Counted from the first letter of the stretch, positions 25,153-35,407 are shown. The stretch: 64,000 nucleotides of DNA from Planctomycetota bacterium (GCA_014584345.1 JACTNB010000019.1:1-64000), one strand, 5' to 3'. Numbers and translations are program-made. Notes: generated from the sequence alone by a model not told the origin.

Positions 25153-28100
25153 TTACCGTGACACTGTCAGATTCGATACCTGTCGGACCTGCAATTGGTC
25201 CCGGGGTTGCGGTTCAGCGATGTCGGACGGAGTTTCTTCCTCGGCTGATTTCCATAACAGGGCCGACAGATCGTCGAAGAACGTATACAGCACGGGTATT
25301 GCCAGCAGAGTCAACAGGAGTGACAAGGTTTGACCGCCGACGGCCAGCACGGCGATCGAACGGCGTTCCTCGGACCCCGGACCGGTTGCAATCAGCAGAG
25401 GGATCAGCCCAGCAACAAACGACAGCGTTGTCATCAGAATCGGTCGGAGGCGGTCGCGATTGGCCTGCATGATTGCCTGCCTTCGATCGAGGCCGGCCCT
25501 TCTCAGCGAATTGGTATGATCGATCTGCAGAATCGCTGCCTTTTTCACCACGCCGAACAACACCAGAATCCCCAGGGCCGAATACAGATTCAGGGTCTCG
25601 CCCCCCCAGTGCAGACTGAGTAATCCGAAGGGTACTGCCAGCGGCAACGAAAGCAAAATCACGATCGGGTACACCAGATTTTCATACTGCGCAGCCAGTA
25701 CGATATACATAAACACGAAAGAGAGAATCATCGTCCAGAAGAAATCCTGCAGGGTTCGTTCCAGTTCCTTACCACCTCCCAATACCTGAGTGCTGAAGCC
25801 TTCGGGGATTCCAACTTCCTTGACCGCCGCATTCAATGCCGCGATCGATTCCCCCAGCGCATACCCATTCGCCAGGTTGGCACGCACGGCAACCATCCGC
25901 TGACGATTCAGTCGATCAATTCGGGAAGCCGCCTCGCTGTATTCAAAATCGACGACATTATCGATGCGTGACAGTACGGCATTCGGCGCCCCGGATGGGG
26001 ACTGGCCTCCGGCTTCGGTTGCAACGGGCCGGGAATTTGTTCGGACATACAATTGCGAAATCGATTCGATATCGTTGCGATCTATCCCGACCAGTCTTAA
26101 CTCGACATCGTAGGCATCATCGACAGTGTGGTCGCGGTAACGGGAAACGCGATCATCCCCCCCCACGGCGACACGCAGGGTATCCGCGATTTCCAGGACA
26201 TCAATCCCCAGGGAGGCAGCCCGATTTCTATCCACCCGAACCAGTAACTCGGGATTGTCGATCTGCAGCGTGGAATAGACATCGACCAACCCCGGCAGCT
26301 CCCTGGCGACGTTGCGGACAACGGTTGAAAACTCGAGCAGGCGGTCCATATCGGGCCCCGTGATCGACAAGTCGATATCCACGGGAGCCCCCTGGCGGAG
26401 AGATGTCAGATTACGCACGGATATTCGCGTATCCGGTATTTTGTTGAGTTCGCGACGCACCTCGGCCATTTTTTCCCGCTGCGAAAAATTCCCGCGAAAT
26501 GCGGCAGACGGATCTCCATGCCAGAGCCCGGACAGCAACCGCGAGAATGAAAATGTCCGAGTCGTGCTGTCGGTCAGACGGACAAAGATATCGGCCCGAT
26601 TCACTTCACCCAGGCCACTCGAACCGGCCGTCAGCAGAATGGTTTCCACGCCAGGCATGTTCTGCAGAATTTCCTCCGCCTTGCTCACCACGACATTCAT
26701 CGACTGCATGGTGGCCCCCTGCTTGGCTTCCATCCGGATTTCAAACTCCGATTCATCCACATTGAGCGGAATGTAATCCTGCTTGACCAGATGATACAAA
26801 GGCAGGTTGCTGTATATGACGCCGAGCGAAATCAGCAGCACCAGCCAGCGATAGCGGAGCGACAGGCCAAGCAGCCACAAATAGACCTTTTCAACCCAGC
26901 GATAAAACCCGGACCGGGAAGCCGGATTGTCGGGGTTGACCATGCCCGGACGCAGCAGCTTGCTGCACATCATCGGGGTCAGCGAAAAACTGACCAGCAT
27001 CGAAACCAGAATGGCCACCGTCGCAGTCAGGCCGAACTGATACAGCAGTCTTCCAGTCACACTCGATAAAAACGACACCGGCAGAAACACTATAACCAGC
27101 GAAATGGTTGTCGCCAGCACGGCCAGACCGATTTCCCTGGTGCCAACAATGGCCGCCTGTTTCGACGTCATCCCTTTTTCTTCAATGCAGTGAAACACAT
27201 TCTCCAGCACCACGATGGCATCGTCGATAACCACCCCCACCATCAGCACCAACGCCAGCATGGTGACATTATTCAGTGTGAACCCAAACCACTTCATAAA
27301 CGCAAACGTAGCCACGATCGAGGCCGGTATCGCAACCGAAGCAATGATGGTCGAACGCCACGAACGCATGAATATCAACACCGTGAGACATGCCAGGATA
27401 CTTCCTGATATCAGATGCTGTTCGATTTCATGCAACGCCGCCACGATATAACGTGACTGATCCTGAATGACCGAAACCGAAACATCGTCTGGCAGCAACT
27501 CCCGCGACCGTTCCAGCATCTCCCGGATGCCTTTGATCACCTCCACGGTGTTCTCGCCCGTCTGCCTCTGCACCCGCAGCACCACGGCCGGTTCACCGTT
27601 CAAGCGGGCAGCAGTACGGACTTCTTTCGTCGAATCGCTGACCGTGCCCAGGTCCGAAAGGCGAATTGGCGTGCCATTCCGGGTCTCGATCACCAGATCG
27701 GGAAACAGGCTCGACTCATCGACACGGCCCATCGTGCGGATGGCCCGTTCGCGAAATCCCTGATCAAGTCGTCCCCCGGGAACTTCCGTGTTCTGACGTT
27801 GCAGCGCATCCCGCACCTGTAATATCGAAAGACCATAAGCTGCCAGGCGGTCGGCATCCACCTTCACCTGCACGGCACGATCGGCAGCCCCGGCGATCGT
27901 TACTTCCCCCACGCCCCGCGAAGATTCGATGATATTCTTCACGTAACGGTCCGCAAACAAATACAGTTCCCGAGGAGACCGCTCACCGGAAACCGCCAGT
28001 GTCATGATCGGAGACGATTCCAGATCCCGTTTCTGCACCACCGGGGGCTCGATATTCGGGGGCAGCCGATTCAACACCCCGGCGACCGCATCCCGCACAT

Positions 28101-28422
28101 CCTGCGTGGCGGCATCGATGTCGCGATCCAGGTCAAACGTGACAAGCACGAACGAGCGGCCGTCGCTGGAGATGGAACGGAGTTCGTCAATACCCGCAAC
28201 CGTTGCCACCGCGTCTTCAATGACCGAACTGACTTCCGACTCCACCTCCTGCGCGGCGGCTCCGGGATATGTGGTCCGCACATAAATGGTGGGCAGATCC
28301 ATGCTCGGAAACCGGTCAACCCCCAACTGCGGAAAGGCGACGATTCCCGCGACCACTAGCGCTACGATCAGCATCAGGGCAAATACCGGACGCTTGACAC
28401 AAATTTCAGCAAGCCAGTACAT
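25153..28422 (-). CDS. RND efflux transporter (HAE1/AcrB type)
   Basis: A 1089-residue inner-membrane pump with the two-fold RND layout: an N-terminal helix, a large periplasmic loop, helices 2-6 (from LISGSILACLTVLIFMRSWRSTIIASVAIPASIVATFAF), a second loop and helices 8-12. GVVIDDAIVVLEN in the fourth helix carries the acidic pair used for proton coupling, and GRLLYQFGLTATVAILVSMLVSFSLTPMM follows as usual. It would export drugs or other hydrophobic compounds using proton influx, with the adaptor encoded upstream (28567-29799) and a TolC-like channel that is not in the window. Length and motifs are normal for the family. Confidence 0.92.
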   Translation of the reverse strand: MYWLAEICVKRPVFALMLIVALVVAGIVAFPQLGVDRFPSMDLPTIYVRTTYPGAAAQEVESEVSSVIEDAVATVAGIDELRSISSDGRSFVLVTFDLDRDIDAATQDVRDAVAGVLNRLPPNIEPPVVQKRDLESSPIMTLAVSGERSPRELYLFADRYVKNIIESSRGVGEVTIAGAADRAVQVKVDADRLAAYGLSILQVRDALQRQNTEVPGGRLDQGFRERAIRTMGRVDESSLFPDLVIETRNGTPIRLSDLGTVSDSTKEVRTAARLNGEPAVVLRVQRQTGENTVEVIKGIREMLERSRELLPDDVSVSVIQDQSRYIVAALHEIEQHLISGSILACLTVLIFMRSWRSTIIASVAIPASIVATFAFMKWFGFTLNNVTMLALVLMVGVVIDDAIVVLENVFHCIEEKGMTSKQAAIVGTREIGLAVLATTISLVIVFLPVSFLSSVTGRLLYQFGLTATVAILVSMLVSFSLTPMMCSKLLRPGMVNPDNPASRSGFYRWVEKVYLWLLGLSLRYRWLVLLISLGVIYSNLPLYHLVKQDYIPLNVDESEFEIRMEAKQGATMQSMNVVVSKAEEILQNMPGVETILLTAGSSGLGEVNRADIFVRLTDSTTRTFSFSRLLSGLWHGDPSAAFRGNFSQREKMAEVRRELNKIPDTRISVRNLTSLRQGAPVDIDLSITGPDMDRLLEFSTVVRNVARELPGLVDVYSTLQIDNPELLVRVDRNRAASLGIDVLEIADTLRVAVGGDDRVSRYRDHTVDDAYDVELRLVGIDRNDIESISQLYVRTNSRPVATEAGGQSPSGAPNAVLSRIDNVVDFEYSEAASRIDRLNRQRMVAVRANLANGYALGESIAALNAAVKEVGIPEGFSTQVLGGGKELERTLQDFFWTMILSFVFMYIVLAAQYENLVYPIVILLSLPLAVPFGLLSLHWGGETLNLYSALGILVLFGVVKKAAILQIDHTNSLRRAGLDRRQAIMQANRDRLRPILMTTLSFVAGLIPLLIATGPGSEERRSIAVLAVGGQTLSLLLTLLAIPVLYTFFDDLSALLWKSAEEETPSDIAEPQPRDQLQVRQVSNLTVSR

Positions 28423-28566
28423 GTGCAGTTTCGTAAGTTAAAGTGGGCATGCCGACCGAAAACTTCCTCGCATCAGGCTAACGGTTGTGGGCATTCCAGA
28501 GGACAAGGGACAAGGCGGTAAGTAACGATAGCCGATTGGCAACGCGTTCCGATGAGTGTTGTCTGT

Positions 28567-29799
28567 TCACGAGGGGGGCGGCCCCATCGCGGCTTGATTC
28601 ACCAGAATTCCCTCGCGCCCATTCGAGGCATCCTTGAGGATGACATCACCCTCCTCTAGCCCCCTAATTATTTGAATCTCGTCTTCCCTTCGCTCACCCA
28701 GCAGCACGGGTTGCTCGGCGACACGCCCATCCTGAACTTTCCAGACCTTCTCCACCCCGGCAAACTGTATCACGGCACTTACGGGAACGACTATCGCGCG
28801 GGCTTGCGGATCCACTGTTACAAAGGCATTGGCGTATAGACCGGCCCGCAAGCTGCGATCGCTGTTTTCCAGTAAGGCTTCAAACTGCAACGAACGACTG
28901 CTCAGTTCCAGAAAGGGAGTGATTCGCTCCACCGTTGTTATCCGGGGCTCGACCACAGATTCAATTTTTACCTCGACATTTTGTCCTGGCTGAACCAGTT
29001 GGGAAAGACGCTCGGGAACGTTGCCTCGAAAACGCAACTGCTGAATGCGTACCAGCGAAAACAGCGGATCGCCGATTTTCACGTAGGATCCGGCTGCGAC
29101 CAGACGGGTATGCACCACCGCCTCGAACGGCGCGCGAAGCACGGTATTTCGCAAATTCTCTTCCGCCAGTTCGAGCGTTGCCTGCTGCACTCGGATAAAG
29201 GCAATTTTCTCGCGAACACCGTTAAGTGCCGAATCGTAGCGGGCGGCCGCCACCCGCTCCGAGGACGCTATCTGATCGAATTCCGCACGCACCAGAGCCC
29301 CCTGACGCAGCAAATCTTGAGCCCGGTTCAAGTTGGCAATCGACTCGTCCCACAACGCCCGCTGCTCACGCACCGGCGGCGCATTGACCGGATCCAGTTT
29401 CTCGACCGGGTCTTCCGGAACAAGACCAACAGCGGATCTCGCCTGGGCCAACTGGGCCTCTGCTTGTTCGACCCGCAACTTGAAGTCATCCTGATAGACT
29501 GTCAACAAAGGTTGACCAGCCTCGACAATATCGCCAACATCGACATGCACCTCCACCACCCGGCCATCCACCTTGATCCCCAGCGTGGCGATTTCATCCG
29601 GATACAGGCTCCCCTGGCAGCGGACAATCAACGGCCAGTCCCGCTCGACAACCGCAAAAGTTTCCGCCTCATACTCCGGCAGGGCTGTTTCCTCCCGAGA
29701 GACAGGGGCGGACTTCCCCCCTCCGCAGCCTGCCAGCAGCGTCAGCAAACAGAACGAAATAATTCGTGGCCAGTCCGTGTTGTTGGAAAATGAAATCAT
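28567..29799 (-). CDS. RND pump periplasmic adaptor (membrane fusion lipoprotein)
   Basis: A 410-residue adaptor. The lipoprotein signal is LLTLLAGCGGG with the lipid-modified Cys about residue 24. Residues about 70-100 form the first half of a biotinyl-lipoyl domain (GIKVDGRVVEVHVDVGDIVEAGQPLL). A long alpha-hairpin (about 100-225) follows, then the returning lipoyl half (LRAPFEAVVHTRLVAAGSYVKIGDPLFSL), a beta-barrel and the membrane-proximal domain. It would bridge the RND pump to an outer-membrane channel. The start at 29799 was chosen because it gives a proper lipoprotein signal; an upstream in-frame start at 29895 would not. The gene lies 144 bases upstream of the pump gene and is probably its operon partner. 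Confidence 0.9.
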   Translation of the reverse strand: MISFSNNTDWPRIISFCLLTLLAGCGGGKSAPVSREETALPEYEAETFAVVERDWPLIVRCQGSLYPDEIATLGIKVDGRVVEVHVDVGDIVEAGQPLLTVYQDDFKLRVEQAEAQLAQARSAVGLVPEDPVEKLDPVNAPPVREQRALWDESIANLNRAQDLLRQGALVRAEFDQIASSERVAAARYDSALNGVREKIAFIRVQQATLELAEENLRNTVLRAPFEAVVHTRLVAAGSYVKIGDPLFSLVRIQQLRFRGNVPERLSQLVQPGQNVEVKIESVVEPRITTVERITPFLELSSRSLQFEALLENSDRSLRAGLYANAFVTVDPQARAIVVPVSAVIQFAGVEKVWKVQDGRVAEQPVLLGERREDEIQIIRGLEEGDVILKDASNGREGILVNQAAMGPPPS

Positions 29800-30136
29800 C
29801 CCATCAAGGTATCTCCATGCCAGACTTCTGTCCAGAATAGAAGCGGACCGTACGACGCTTTTACCGATAGGCAGCGCGCGGGGTTTACCGGTCATCGACA
29901 GCGGAGCGGACTCTAAGGCCTAAATCCGGCTCCGCTGCCGTAACCGATAAAAAACGAGCATCGGCGACCAATTGCCATTGTTAGCCTGTCAGATCGCCAG
30001 TTCCGTTCAGAGCAACGGACTTCTACTCACGCATTTTCCACTTATGAATACTCGGCACTTTGCAACCGCCATCGGTCAAAGGCGGCTGTTGAATCCATGC
30101 TGTTCAACAATTGCAGAATCCTTGATGCACGGGATA
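29800..30136. other. Non-coding region upstream of the adaptor gene
   Basis: These 337 bases separate the adaptor start from the end of the cytochrome gene on the same strand. I see only a weak GTTGAA/TTCAAC inverted repeat near 30088-30108. The promoter of the efflux operon should be here, but no convincing boxes stand out. Confidence 0.35.
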
Positions 30137-31441
30137 TCAACTTTCCTGACGATCCAGAATCAGTTCGGGAAGTTTCTTGATCAGTTGCTTGAGATCGCTA
30201 CGGAACGATTCCCCTGTCTCTGGACGTTTAGCCTTCTCCAGTAACTCGTGTTCAATTTGCGACATGACGTAATTGCGCACCGCGAACGGCAAGGCCGTGA
30301 ATAAACGGGAACGGACCGTATAACTGACGGGCAACTCAAACAGTCGGTCCCGCAGATTGAGTTGGCGCAGGACACGACCGGCATCATCGGGCCCCTGCAT
30401 TGCAAAATCACGGGCAAAACTGCTCGTTCCCGCAACCGGGTACTCAATCCGGAATTCATCAGCATACAACAGGTGCCGCACCAACTGATCGGCTTCCTCC
30501 TTCCAGCGTGCTTCCGCAGCCCCCTCCCGCTGCTGGTGCACATCGATCTGCCAGGCGTAATTGGTCCGCACCATCAGATTATGTGCATCAATCTGATGCT
30601 CGAGCACCATCAGTGCCACCAGATCGCTGTGCGGTGTCAAATGCTTGGACAGGTCTGTCAGGTGAGACAGATCCGTCACATTTAAGCCACCGACATTTTC
30701 GGGTGGCTGTTGCGGACGCTTACCGTCGGGCAGTTGAAAATTACCCCGATGACGGGCTTCACCGTGGGTGCCCGAAACAAACCAGCCTCCCCAGCGCTTT
30801 TCGAACGGGGTGCTGTGGTCCGTGCGGAAACTTCCGGCAGACAGCACAGGCTGCCCGTCTGGATCCGTCAACATCGAACGCACCTGCAAACCTGGAATAC
30901 TTTTCGTGCGGGAGGAGGCATGACATGTCATGCAGCTTGCCACCTGACGTTCGAAACGTGGACTCTCCGGGTTCTGATCCAGCGTGTAGAATACCATCCC
31001 CAATTTCTCGTCGGGAACAATCAGTTCAATCTTGCCACCCGGCACATAGCCGACGTAGCAGTCGTCGCCGAAGTACAGCGCCCGCGCATTGTCCGGCTGA
31101 ATCAGCGGACGCTGCAGGCTGCTCTTGAGAAACGTGAGCATCTGCGAGGATTCCGGAACGTCCAGATGCTTCAGCACACCCCGCAAATATCCGGTCCGTT
31201 CTTCATACGGAAGTATCAACTCACCCTGATCAAGCCTGGACTGCAATTCCGTTATCACATTCTCGGGCTTGGCTTCGGAATAACTGATGGGAGGGCTTTC
31301 AAAGTCGAGCGGCGGCGCGCCGGAAACTGGTCCCGTCGAACCGCACAACAGCACGACAATGGTCAGCACGGTACTCCCAAAACGTATACTCTTCGCGGGA
31401 AAATCGCTGTGATATGGAACGACTTCGGAAATGGAGTTCAT
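30137..31441 (-). CDS. Secreted c-type cytochrome-like protein
   Basis: A 434-residue exported protein with an N-terminal hydrophobic signal (STVLTIVVLLCGSTGPVSGA, about residues 23-42) and a single heme c motif CMTCH (170-174). Around it are conserved-looking segments (DNARALYFGDDCYVGYVPGG, LQVRSMLTDPDGQPVLSAGSFRTDHSTPFEKRWGGWFVSG). The family is one I associate with planctomycetes and related groups and has no known reaction. Its ATG overlaps the stop of the PQQ-repeat gene upstream by 4 bases, so the two are co-translated and probably work together in the periplasm. A redox or electron transfer role is inferred from the heme motif. Confidence 0.75.
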   Translation of the reverse strand: MNSISEVVPYHSDFPAKSIRFGSTVLTIVVLLCGSTGPVSGAPPLDFESPPISYSEAKPENVITELQSRLDQGELILPYEERTGYLRGVLKHLDVPESSQMLTFLKSSLQRPLIQPDNARALYFGDDCYVGYVPGGKIELIVPDEKLGMVFYTLDQNPESPRFERQVASCMTCHASSRTKSIPGLQVRSMLTDPDGQPVLSAGSFRTDHSTPFEKRWGGWFVSGTHGEARHRGNFQLPDGKRPQQPPENVGGLNVTDLSHLTDLSKHLTPHSDLVALMVLEHQIDAHNLMVRTNYAWQIDVHQQREGAAEARWKEEADQLVRHLLYADEFRIEYPVAGTSSFARDFAMQGPDDAGRVLRQLNLRDRLFELPVSYTVRSRLFTALPFAVRNYVMSQIEHELLEKAKRPETGESFRSDLKQLIKKLPELILDRQES

Positions 31442-33033
31442 TCTTGCATTCCTCCCGCTGTCGCTTCCAAACTGGGGGCTACGTTGACGGCAGTAGACGA
31501 GGGCAACTTACGCAGGCAATACACCTTCCCCCCCGTACGAATAATCAACGATCCATTGACGGCGGCATAACCATACTGAACGGGATCGGCAAAGGTGCGT
31601 CCGCCCCGCAACCGGGGAGTTTCGCCCTCTTCCCGAGCGTCCTTATTGTCGGCACCAGATCGCTCCGGTCGGCCACTGGCTCGGCGTTTTTCAGCCTCCG
31701 TAGTCTCGGGTGGAACCGTTGCAACCTGGGTCTGTTCCCCCGAGCGATTTTCTCCCGAAGCGTTCTGGCTGTCGCCGGAGCCATGCCCATGTCCCCTCGA
31801 TTCCCGGCGTTGCACATCGGCCGCGCCTGCTTCGGTGGCCCCCTCGAACAACTCGTTCTTCGCGACGACATTAAACTCCCGACCTGACTGAATTACAGTT
31901 GTCAGTCCATCCTTGCCGAACAGATAAATGTGATCACCCAGCCCCAGCGGTGTCGCCCAGCAGAGTTGACCGGATCGTTTTGCATACACCTGCTCGCCGG
32001 TTTCCGCGTCATAACAGAAAACAACTCCCACACTGTTGACCCAGTATGCCAGCCCTTGATAAACCATCGGTGAACCAAAAGACGGCATTGCCTTTTCGGC
32101 TTTCCACAGAATTCTCGGCTCGTATCCCGCCGCGGTTTTCACAATCTGCATGGCCAGATTCGACTCCCGAGCTTGATCCAGGTGCTCATCGTGCATCCCA
32201 GGCGATGCGGAAATCAGGAAGCGGTTATCTCCAAACGGCAGTGGTGTTGTGCTCCGGTTTCCACCGACTCCCTCCAACGTCCAGAGTTGTGCTCCCGTTG
32301 CCGGGTCGTATCCATCCACCGAGCCATCGGAACTGATGACAATCTGCGATTCTCCCGATATTTCGAGCACGATGGGTGATGTATAACTGTGCCGGCTAAA
32401 GCGTTCGGTTTGCCAGCGCGTTTCACCGGTCTTCTTATCCACGGCCAGCAGATAGGACGGACCTTCATGATCGATCAATACAAACACGCTCTCCGCGGTC
32501 TGTGCCACGGATGACGCCAGACCAATCTGGATTTCGAATTCGCCGAATTCCTCCACCAGGTTGCGCGTCCATTTTTCCTGGCCTGCATGAGACAGACCGA
32601 CCAGTTTTCCGGTTTCGAAAAACGCATACACTCCGTCCGCGTCCACTGCCGGGGTCGGGGCCGAACGGCTCTGCGTATAGGTGCTGCGGACCGGTTGGGC
32701 AGACTCCGTTTTGTAATCCCATAGTTTGCGACCATCGGCCAGCGAAAGGGCCGTCACATGACAGTCCTCCTTCATCGTGCCGTATATTGTGGTTACAAAT
32801 ACCTTGTCACCCCAGATCACGGGGCTCGATTGACCTGTTCCCACCAGGTCTGCCTGCCAACTGATGTTCGTCTCGGGCGACCATTCCAGAGGCAACGTTT
32901 CCGGATGCAACACGGTCGCACCAACTCCCAGAAATCCCGGCCAGCGTTCGGGGCCCGGAGAACTCTCTTCTGCTCGACAGATTCCAGAACATAAACAGAC
33001 AATACCTAGCACATATGCGGTTCGTTTTCGCAT
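31438..33033 (-). CDS. PQQ-like beta-propeller repeat protein
   Basis: A 531-residue exported protein with a signal peptide (RKRTAYVLGIVCLCSGICRA) and repeated beta-propeller blades with Trp-docking-like sequence (LSLADGRKLWDYKTES, VDKKTGETRWQTERF, YDPATGAQLWTLEGVGG, YDAETGEQVYAKRSGQL). Such proteins include BamB-like and outer-membrane quinoprotein-like scaffolds. An insertion near residues 405-490, very rich in Gly, Ser, Arg and Glu (GHGHGSGDSQNASGENRSGE...), is low-complexity and breaks the propeller before the last blade. I took the ATG at 33033 since it begins the signal peptide; a Met 11 residues upstream is possible. It is coupled by a 4-base overlap to the cytochrome gene. Whether it binds PQQ is unclear. 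Confidence 0.85.
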   Translation of the reverse strand: MRKRTAYVLGIVCLCSGICRAEESSPGPERWPGFLGVGATVLHPETLPLEWSPETNISWQADLVGTGQSSPVIWGDKVFVTTIYGTMKEDCHVTALSLADGRKLWDYKTESAQPVRSTYTQSRSAPTPAVDADGVYAFFETGKLVGLSHAGQEKWTRNLVEEFGEFEIQIGLASSVAQTAESVFVLIDHEGPSYLLAVDKKTGETRWQTERFSRHSYTSPIVLEISGESQIVISSDGSVDGYDPATGAQLWTLEGVGGNRSTTPLPFGDNRFLISASPGMHDEHLDQARESNLAMQIVKTAAGYEPRILWKAEKAMPSFGSPMVYQGLAYWVNSVGVVFCYDAETGEQVYAKRSGQLCWATPLGLGDHIYLFGKDGLTTVIQSGREFNVVAKNELFEGATEAGAADVQRRESRGHGHGSGDSQNASGENRSGEQTQVATVPPETTEAEKRRASGRPERSGADNKDAREEGETPRLRGGRTFADPVQYGYAAVNGSLIIRTGGKVYCLRKLPSSTAVNVAPSLEATAGGMQE

Positions 33034-33276
33034 CAGCCCGGAAACATACCATCTACACATACTCATAATATTTATCCAATCGATCTGATCATTAACGACA
33101 AAGTAATAAACTGGATGCTAGTTCGCCCACGTAGAAGACTTGTAGGATCAGGAAATCCTTCCAGCAATTACTTCACAAGAACGATGCTGAAATGCCGCTG
33201 GGCTTTGCGAATCGGATGCCGCCGGTACTAACCGTGCCTGGCGGCAACCCGTCTTCGGAAAGTTGCCGCGTCACTA

Positions 33277-34281
33277 TCAATAGTCCCCGATCACCTCGCC
33301 ACCACTTCGCGTGGAAAGTGCCTGCCAAATTACGTGGTCTATGTTTTCACTGATAAACCGGACTGAACCATCACACATCCCTGCCTGTGCTCCTCCTTTA
33401 TGCCAACTGCCGGCCTTGACGAACCCCATCCCATTCGAGACACAATCCACGAGCATCTGATTCGGCTGGTGATGGGTGTTGAAAGTGCAGTTCATGGCAT
33501 TGCCACGAATCCATTGACGTCCCCGTTTGCCGGAATAGGCGCTGTAACCCTGGCACAAGGCGTCGGTCACCTGACTCGAACCCCCAACGGAAATCATGGT
33601 CTGCTTGATCTCATTCGCCTTAACGGGTGAGATTGAGGTCTGGAGTCCATTGCCGATCGGAGCCTCGGCCGTCAGCAGGGTATTCGTCAGACCATCCGTG
33701 ATACTTGCCAGCTTCGATGACGAGGTATACCAGAACAGCCCGTCATTCGGGTTCTGAAGCTTGTATTGCTGTACTCCGCCCGGCGTGTTTTCCCCGGTTC
33801 CCGCATTGACCATGTAACTCAACGGAGCCCATAACCCGTCGTCGTCGATAACCAGTGGGTCCACGGGGTCCGATGGACACATGAAAAATGGAATCACCGT
33901 TTGAGCAGCAGCCTGTTGAACCGGATTGATATATTGTGAACCAGCCGATCCGAGTGTCAGCGGCGCGTTGAAGTCGATCAGATTCTGCAGGTTGGCCTGG
34001 TCACAGAAAGGGAGTATTTTCGACTGGGGCGAGAAAGCATGCTGTGATACCGCGGAATTGATTCCGGGTAACGTCCGATAGGTGCTTTCGTAATTGTGCA
34101 TGGCCAGCCCGATCTGCTTCAGATTGTTTTTGCAGCTCGTTCGGCGGGCCGCTTCCCTGGCCTGCTGAACGGCAGGCAGCAGCAATGCAACCAGGATGGC
34201 AATGATCGCGATGACTACCAGTAATTCAATCAAAGTGAATCCGGCTGCTCGCGGGTGTTGTGATAGACGTTGTTTGAACAT
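33277..34281 (-). CDS. DUF1559 type IV pilin-like protein
   Basis: A 334-residue DUF1559 protein. It starts with a prepilin-type signal (GFTLIELLVVIAIIAILVALLLPAVQQAREAARR), where the Gly-Phe bond is the peptidase cleavage site and the Glu at +5 is conserved, then CKNNLKQIGLAMHNYE, as in the family. The C terminus has the usual H-x-GG-x-x-x-x-x-x-DGSVRFISENIDH motif. These proteins are present in dozens of copies per planctomycete genome. They are presumed to be pseudopilin-like secretion or surface components, but the function is unknown. The ATG at 34281 has AAGGAAAAG just upstream. The next DUF1559 gene is 1.9 kb away. Confidence 0.92.
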   Translation of the reverse strand: MFKQRLSQHPRAAGFTLIELLVVIAIIAILVALLLPAVQQAREAARRTSCKNNLKQIGLAMHNYESTYRTLPGINSAVSQHAFSPQSKILPFCDQANLQNLIDFNAPLTLGSAGSQYINPVQQAAAQTVIPFFMCPSDPVDPLVIDDDGLWAPLSYMVNAGTGENTPGGVQQYKLQNPNDGLFWYTSSSKLASITDGLTNTLLTAEAPIGNGLQTSISPVKANEIKQTMISVGGSSQVTDALCQGYSAYSGKRGRQWIRGNAMNCTFNTHHQPNQMLVDCVSNGMGFVKAGSWHKGGAQAGMCDGSVRFISENIDHVIWQALSTRSGGEVIGDY

Positions 34282-34714
34282 GCTTCTTTTCCTTATTTCA
34301 TTCGAGGTGGATGCAACCACCTGTGTTTTCGTGACTTGATTTCCCTTGGTATGGGGCAGTGAACCGTAGCGAGTGCGGCAGACTTGCTCCCCATTCGTTG
34401 AAACAGGGCGCATGGCGAGCGCATACTCACTGGGTGAGATAAACAAAATTGCAATCAATTGCCTTGCCGTGTTGAGGCTGTTAACGCGACTGGCGATGGC
34501 ACGCTCACAACAGGTGGTTCAACCAACTTTGTGAGGAGCGAGCCGAATCCCGCGTGAGCGTGCCAGCACAAGCCGCGCCTTTCAACCCACGGAAATCTTT
34601 CTAAAACCCGCACGCAAACTTCCACGCGGGCCCAGGCCACAATCCAAACACCATGGGCGCGGACTGTGCGCGGGAGGATAGCGACAGATTTCAGCAATCG
34701 ATGCTTCATCGCGA
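34282..34714. other. Non-coding region with an 11-bp perfect stem-loop
   Basis: Between the Cys-rich gene's 3' end and the DUF1559 start. GGCACGCTCAC (34498-34508) is perfectly complementary to GTGAGCGTGCC (34554-34564), enclosing a 45-base loop that itself contains GGTT/AACC. No T run follows, so a classical terminator is unlikely. It could be an RNA structure in the DUF1559 leader or a protein-binding palindrome. No gene is seen. Confidence 0.5.
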
Positions 34715-35407
34715 TCACGCCAGCCGTGGCGGCGGTTCGGGCGGTTCGGCACAAAGAGATAGCACCGACATCGAGCAGGGATGGTCCCATGACGGAGGTA
34801 CATCACGTATTTCGGAGGTCTCGATCACGGGAAGCACTGCCCACGGCAGCGAGGTCCCGTATAGACCCTGTCCGTGGCATTTCTGTACTTCCGCGACAAG
34901 GATGATCCCCCTCGTGTTCTCATTTTCCTCTTTATCTCGGGCCTTGAATTTGTCTTCGGAGGCACGGCCCGGACTGCAACAACTCGAGGTAATTCCGCTC
35001 ACGTCTGCCTTCTCCCGCGTACAGCAGGCAGGGAGACTTTTCTCGGCAGGGCGAGTTGAGGCTTCAGCACAACAGGGCCTTGGTTTCGCGGCGGCCAGTG
35101 ACTGTTCCCGGTTGGCTTCCGCTTTCGCGGCGGCCACCACGAATGCAGGTGGGGTGACACCGTGAGCCTGTGCCCATGCCAATTTCTGTGTGTGGGTAAA
35201 GCAACAGCACTGCTTCCAGCATTGGTGCGCCGAATTGCATCCGCAGGGGCGATTCTGACAGGGAAACGGCTCTTTACCATCTTTTTCCGCGGGGGATAAT
35301 CGAACCACCGGCAGCGGAAAAAATGATGCGCACAGGGAAATCACCAGAAACAGACTGAACAGCCTGCTGATAAACGTGCGTCCGAAATACCTTCGCCGAC
35401 CCAACAT
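34715..35407 (-). CDS. Cys-rich exported protein
   Basis: A 230-residue protein with an N-terminal hydrophobic helix (TFISRLFSLFLVISLCASFFPLPV, about residues 10-33) and then a Cys cluster FPCQNRPCGCNSAHQCWKQCCCFTHTQKLAWAQAHGVTPP, which reads like a conserved metal-binding or disulphide module that I associate with planctomycete proteins. Further CC pairs follow (RPCCAEAS, LPACCTRE, SSCCSPG) in a less conserved region rich in Ala, Glu and Lys. The start at 35407 has GGGAGG 5 bases upstream. No enzyme motif is seen. Metal (copper or zinc) binding is the natural guess but is inference only. Confidence 0.65.
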   Translation of the reverse strand: MLGRRRYFGRTFISRLFSLFLVISLCASFFPLPVVRLSPAEKDGKEPFPCQNRPCGCNSAHQCWKQCCCFTHTQKLAWAQAHGVTPPAFVVAAAKAEANREQSLAAAKPRPCCAEASTRPAEKSLPACCTREKADVSGITSSCCSPGRASEDKFKARDKEENENTRGIILVAEVQKCHGQGLYGTSLPWAVLPVIETSEIRDVPPSWDHPCSMSVLSLCAEPPEPPPRLA

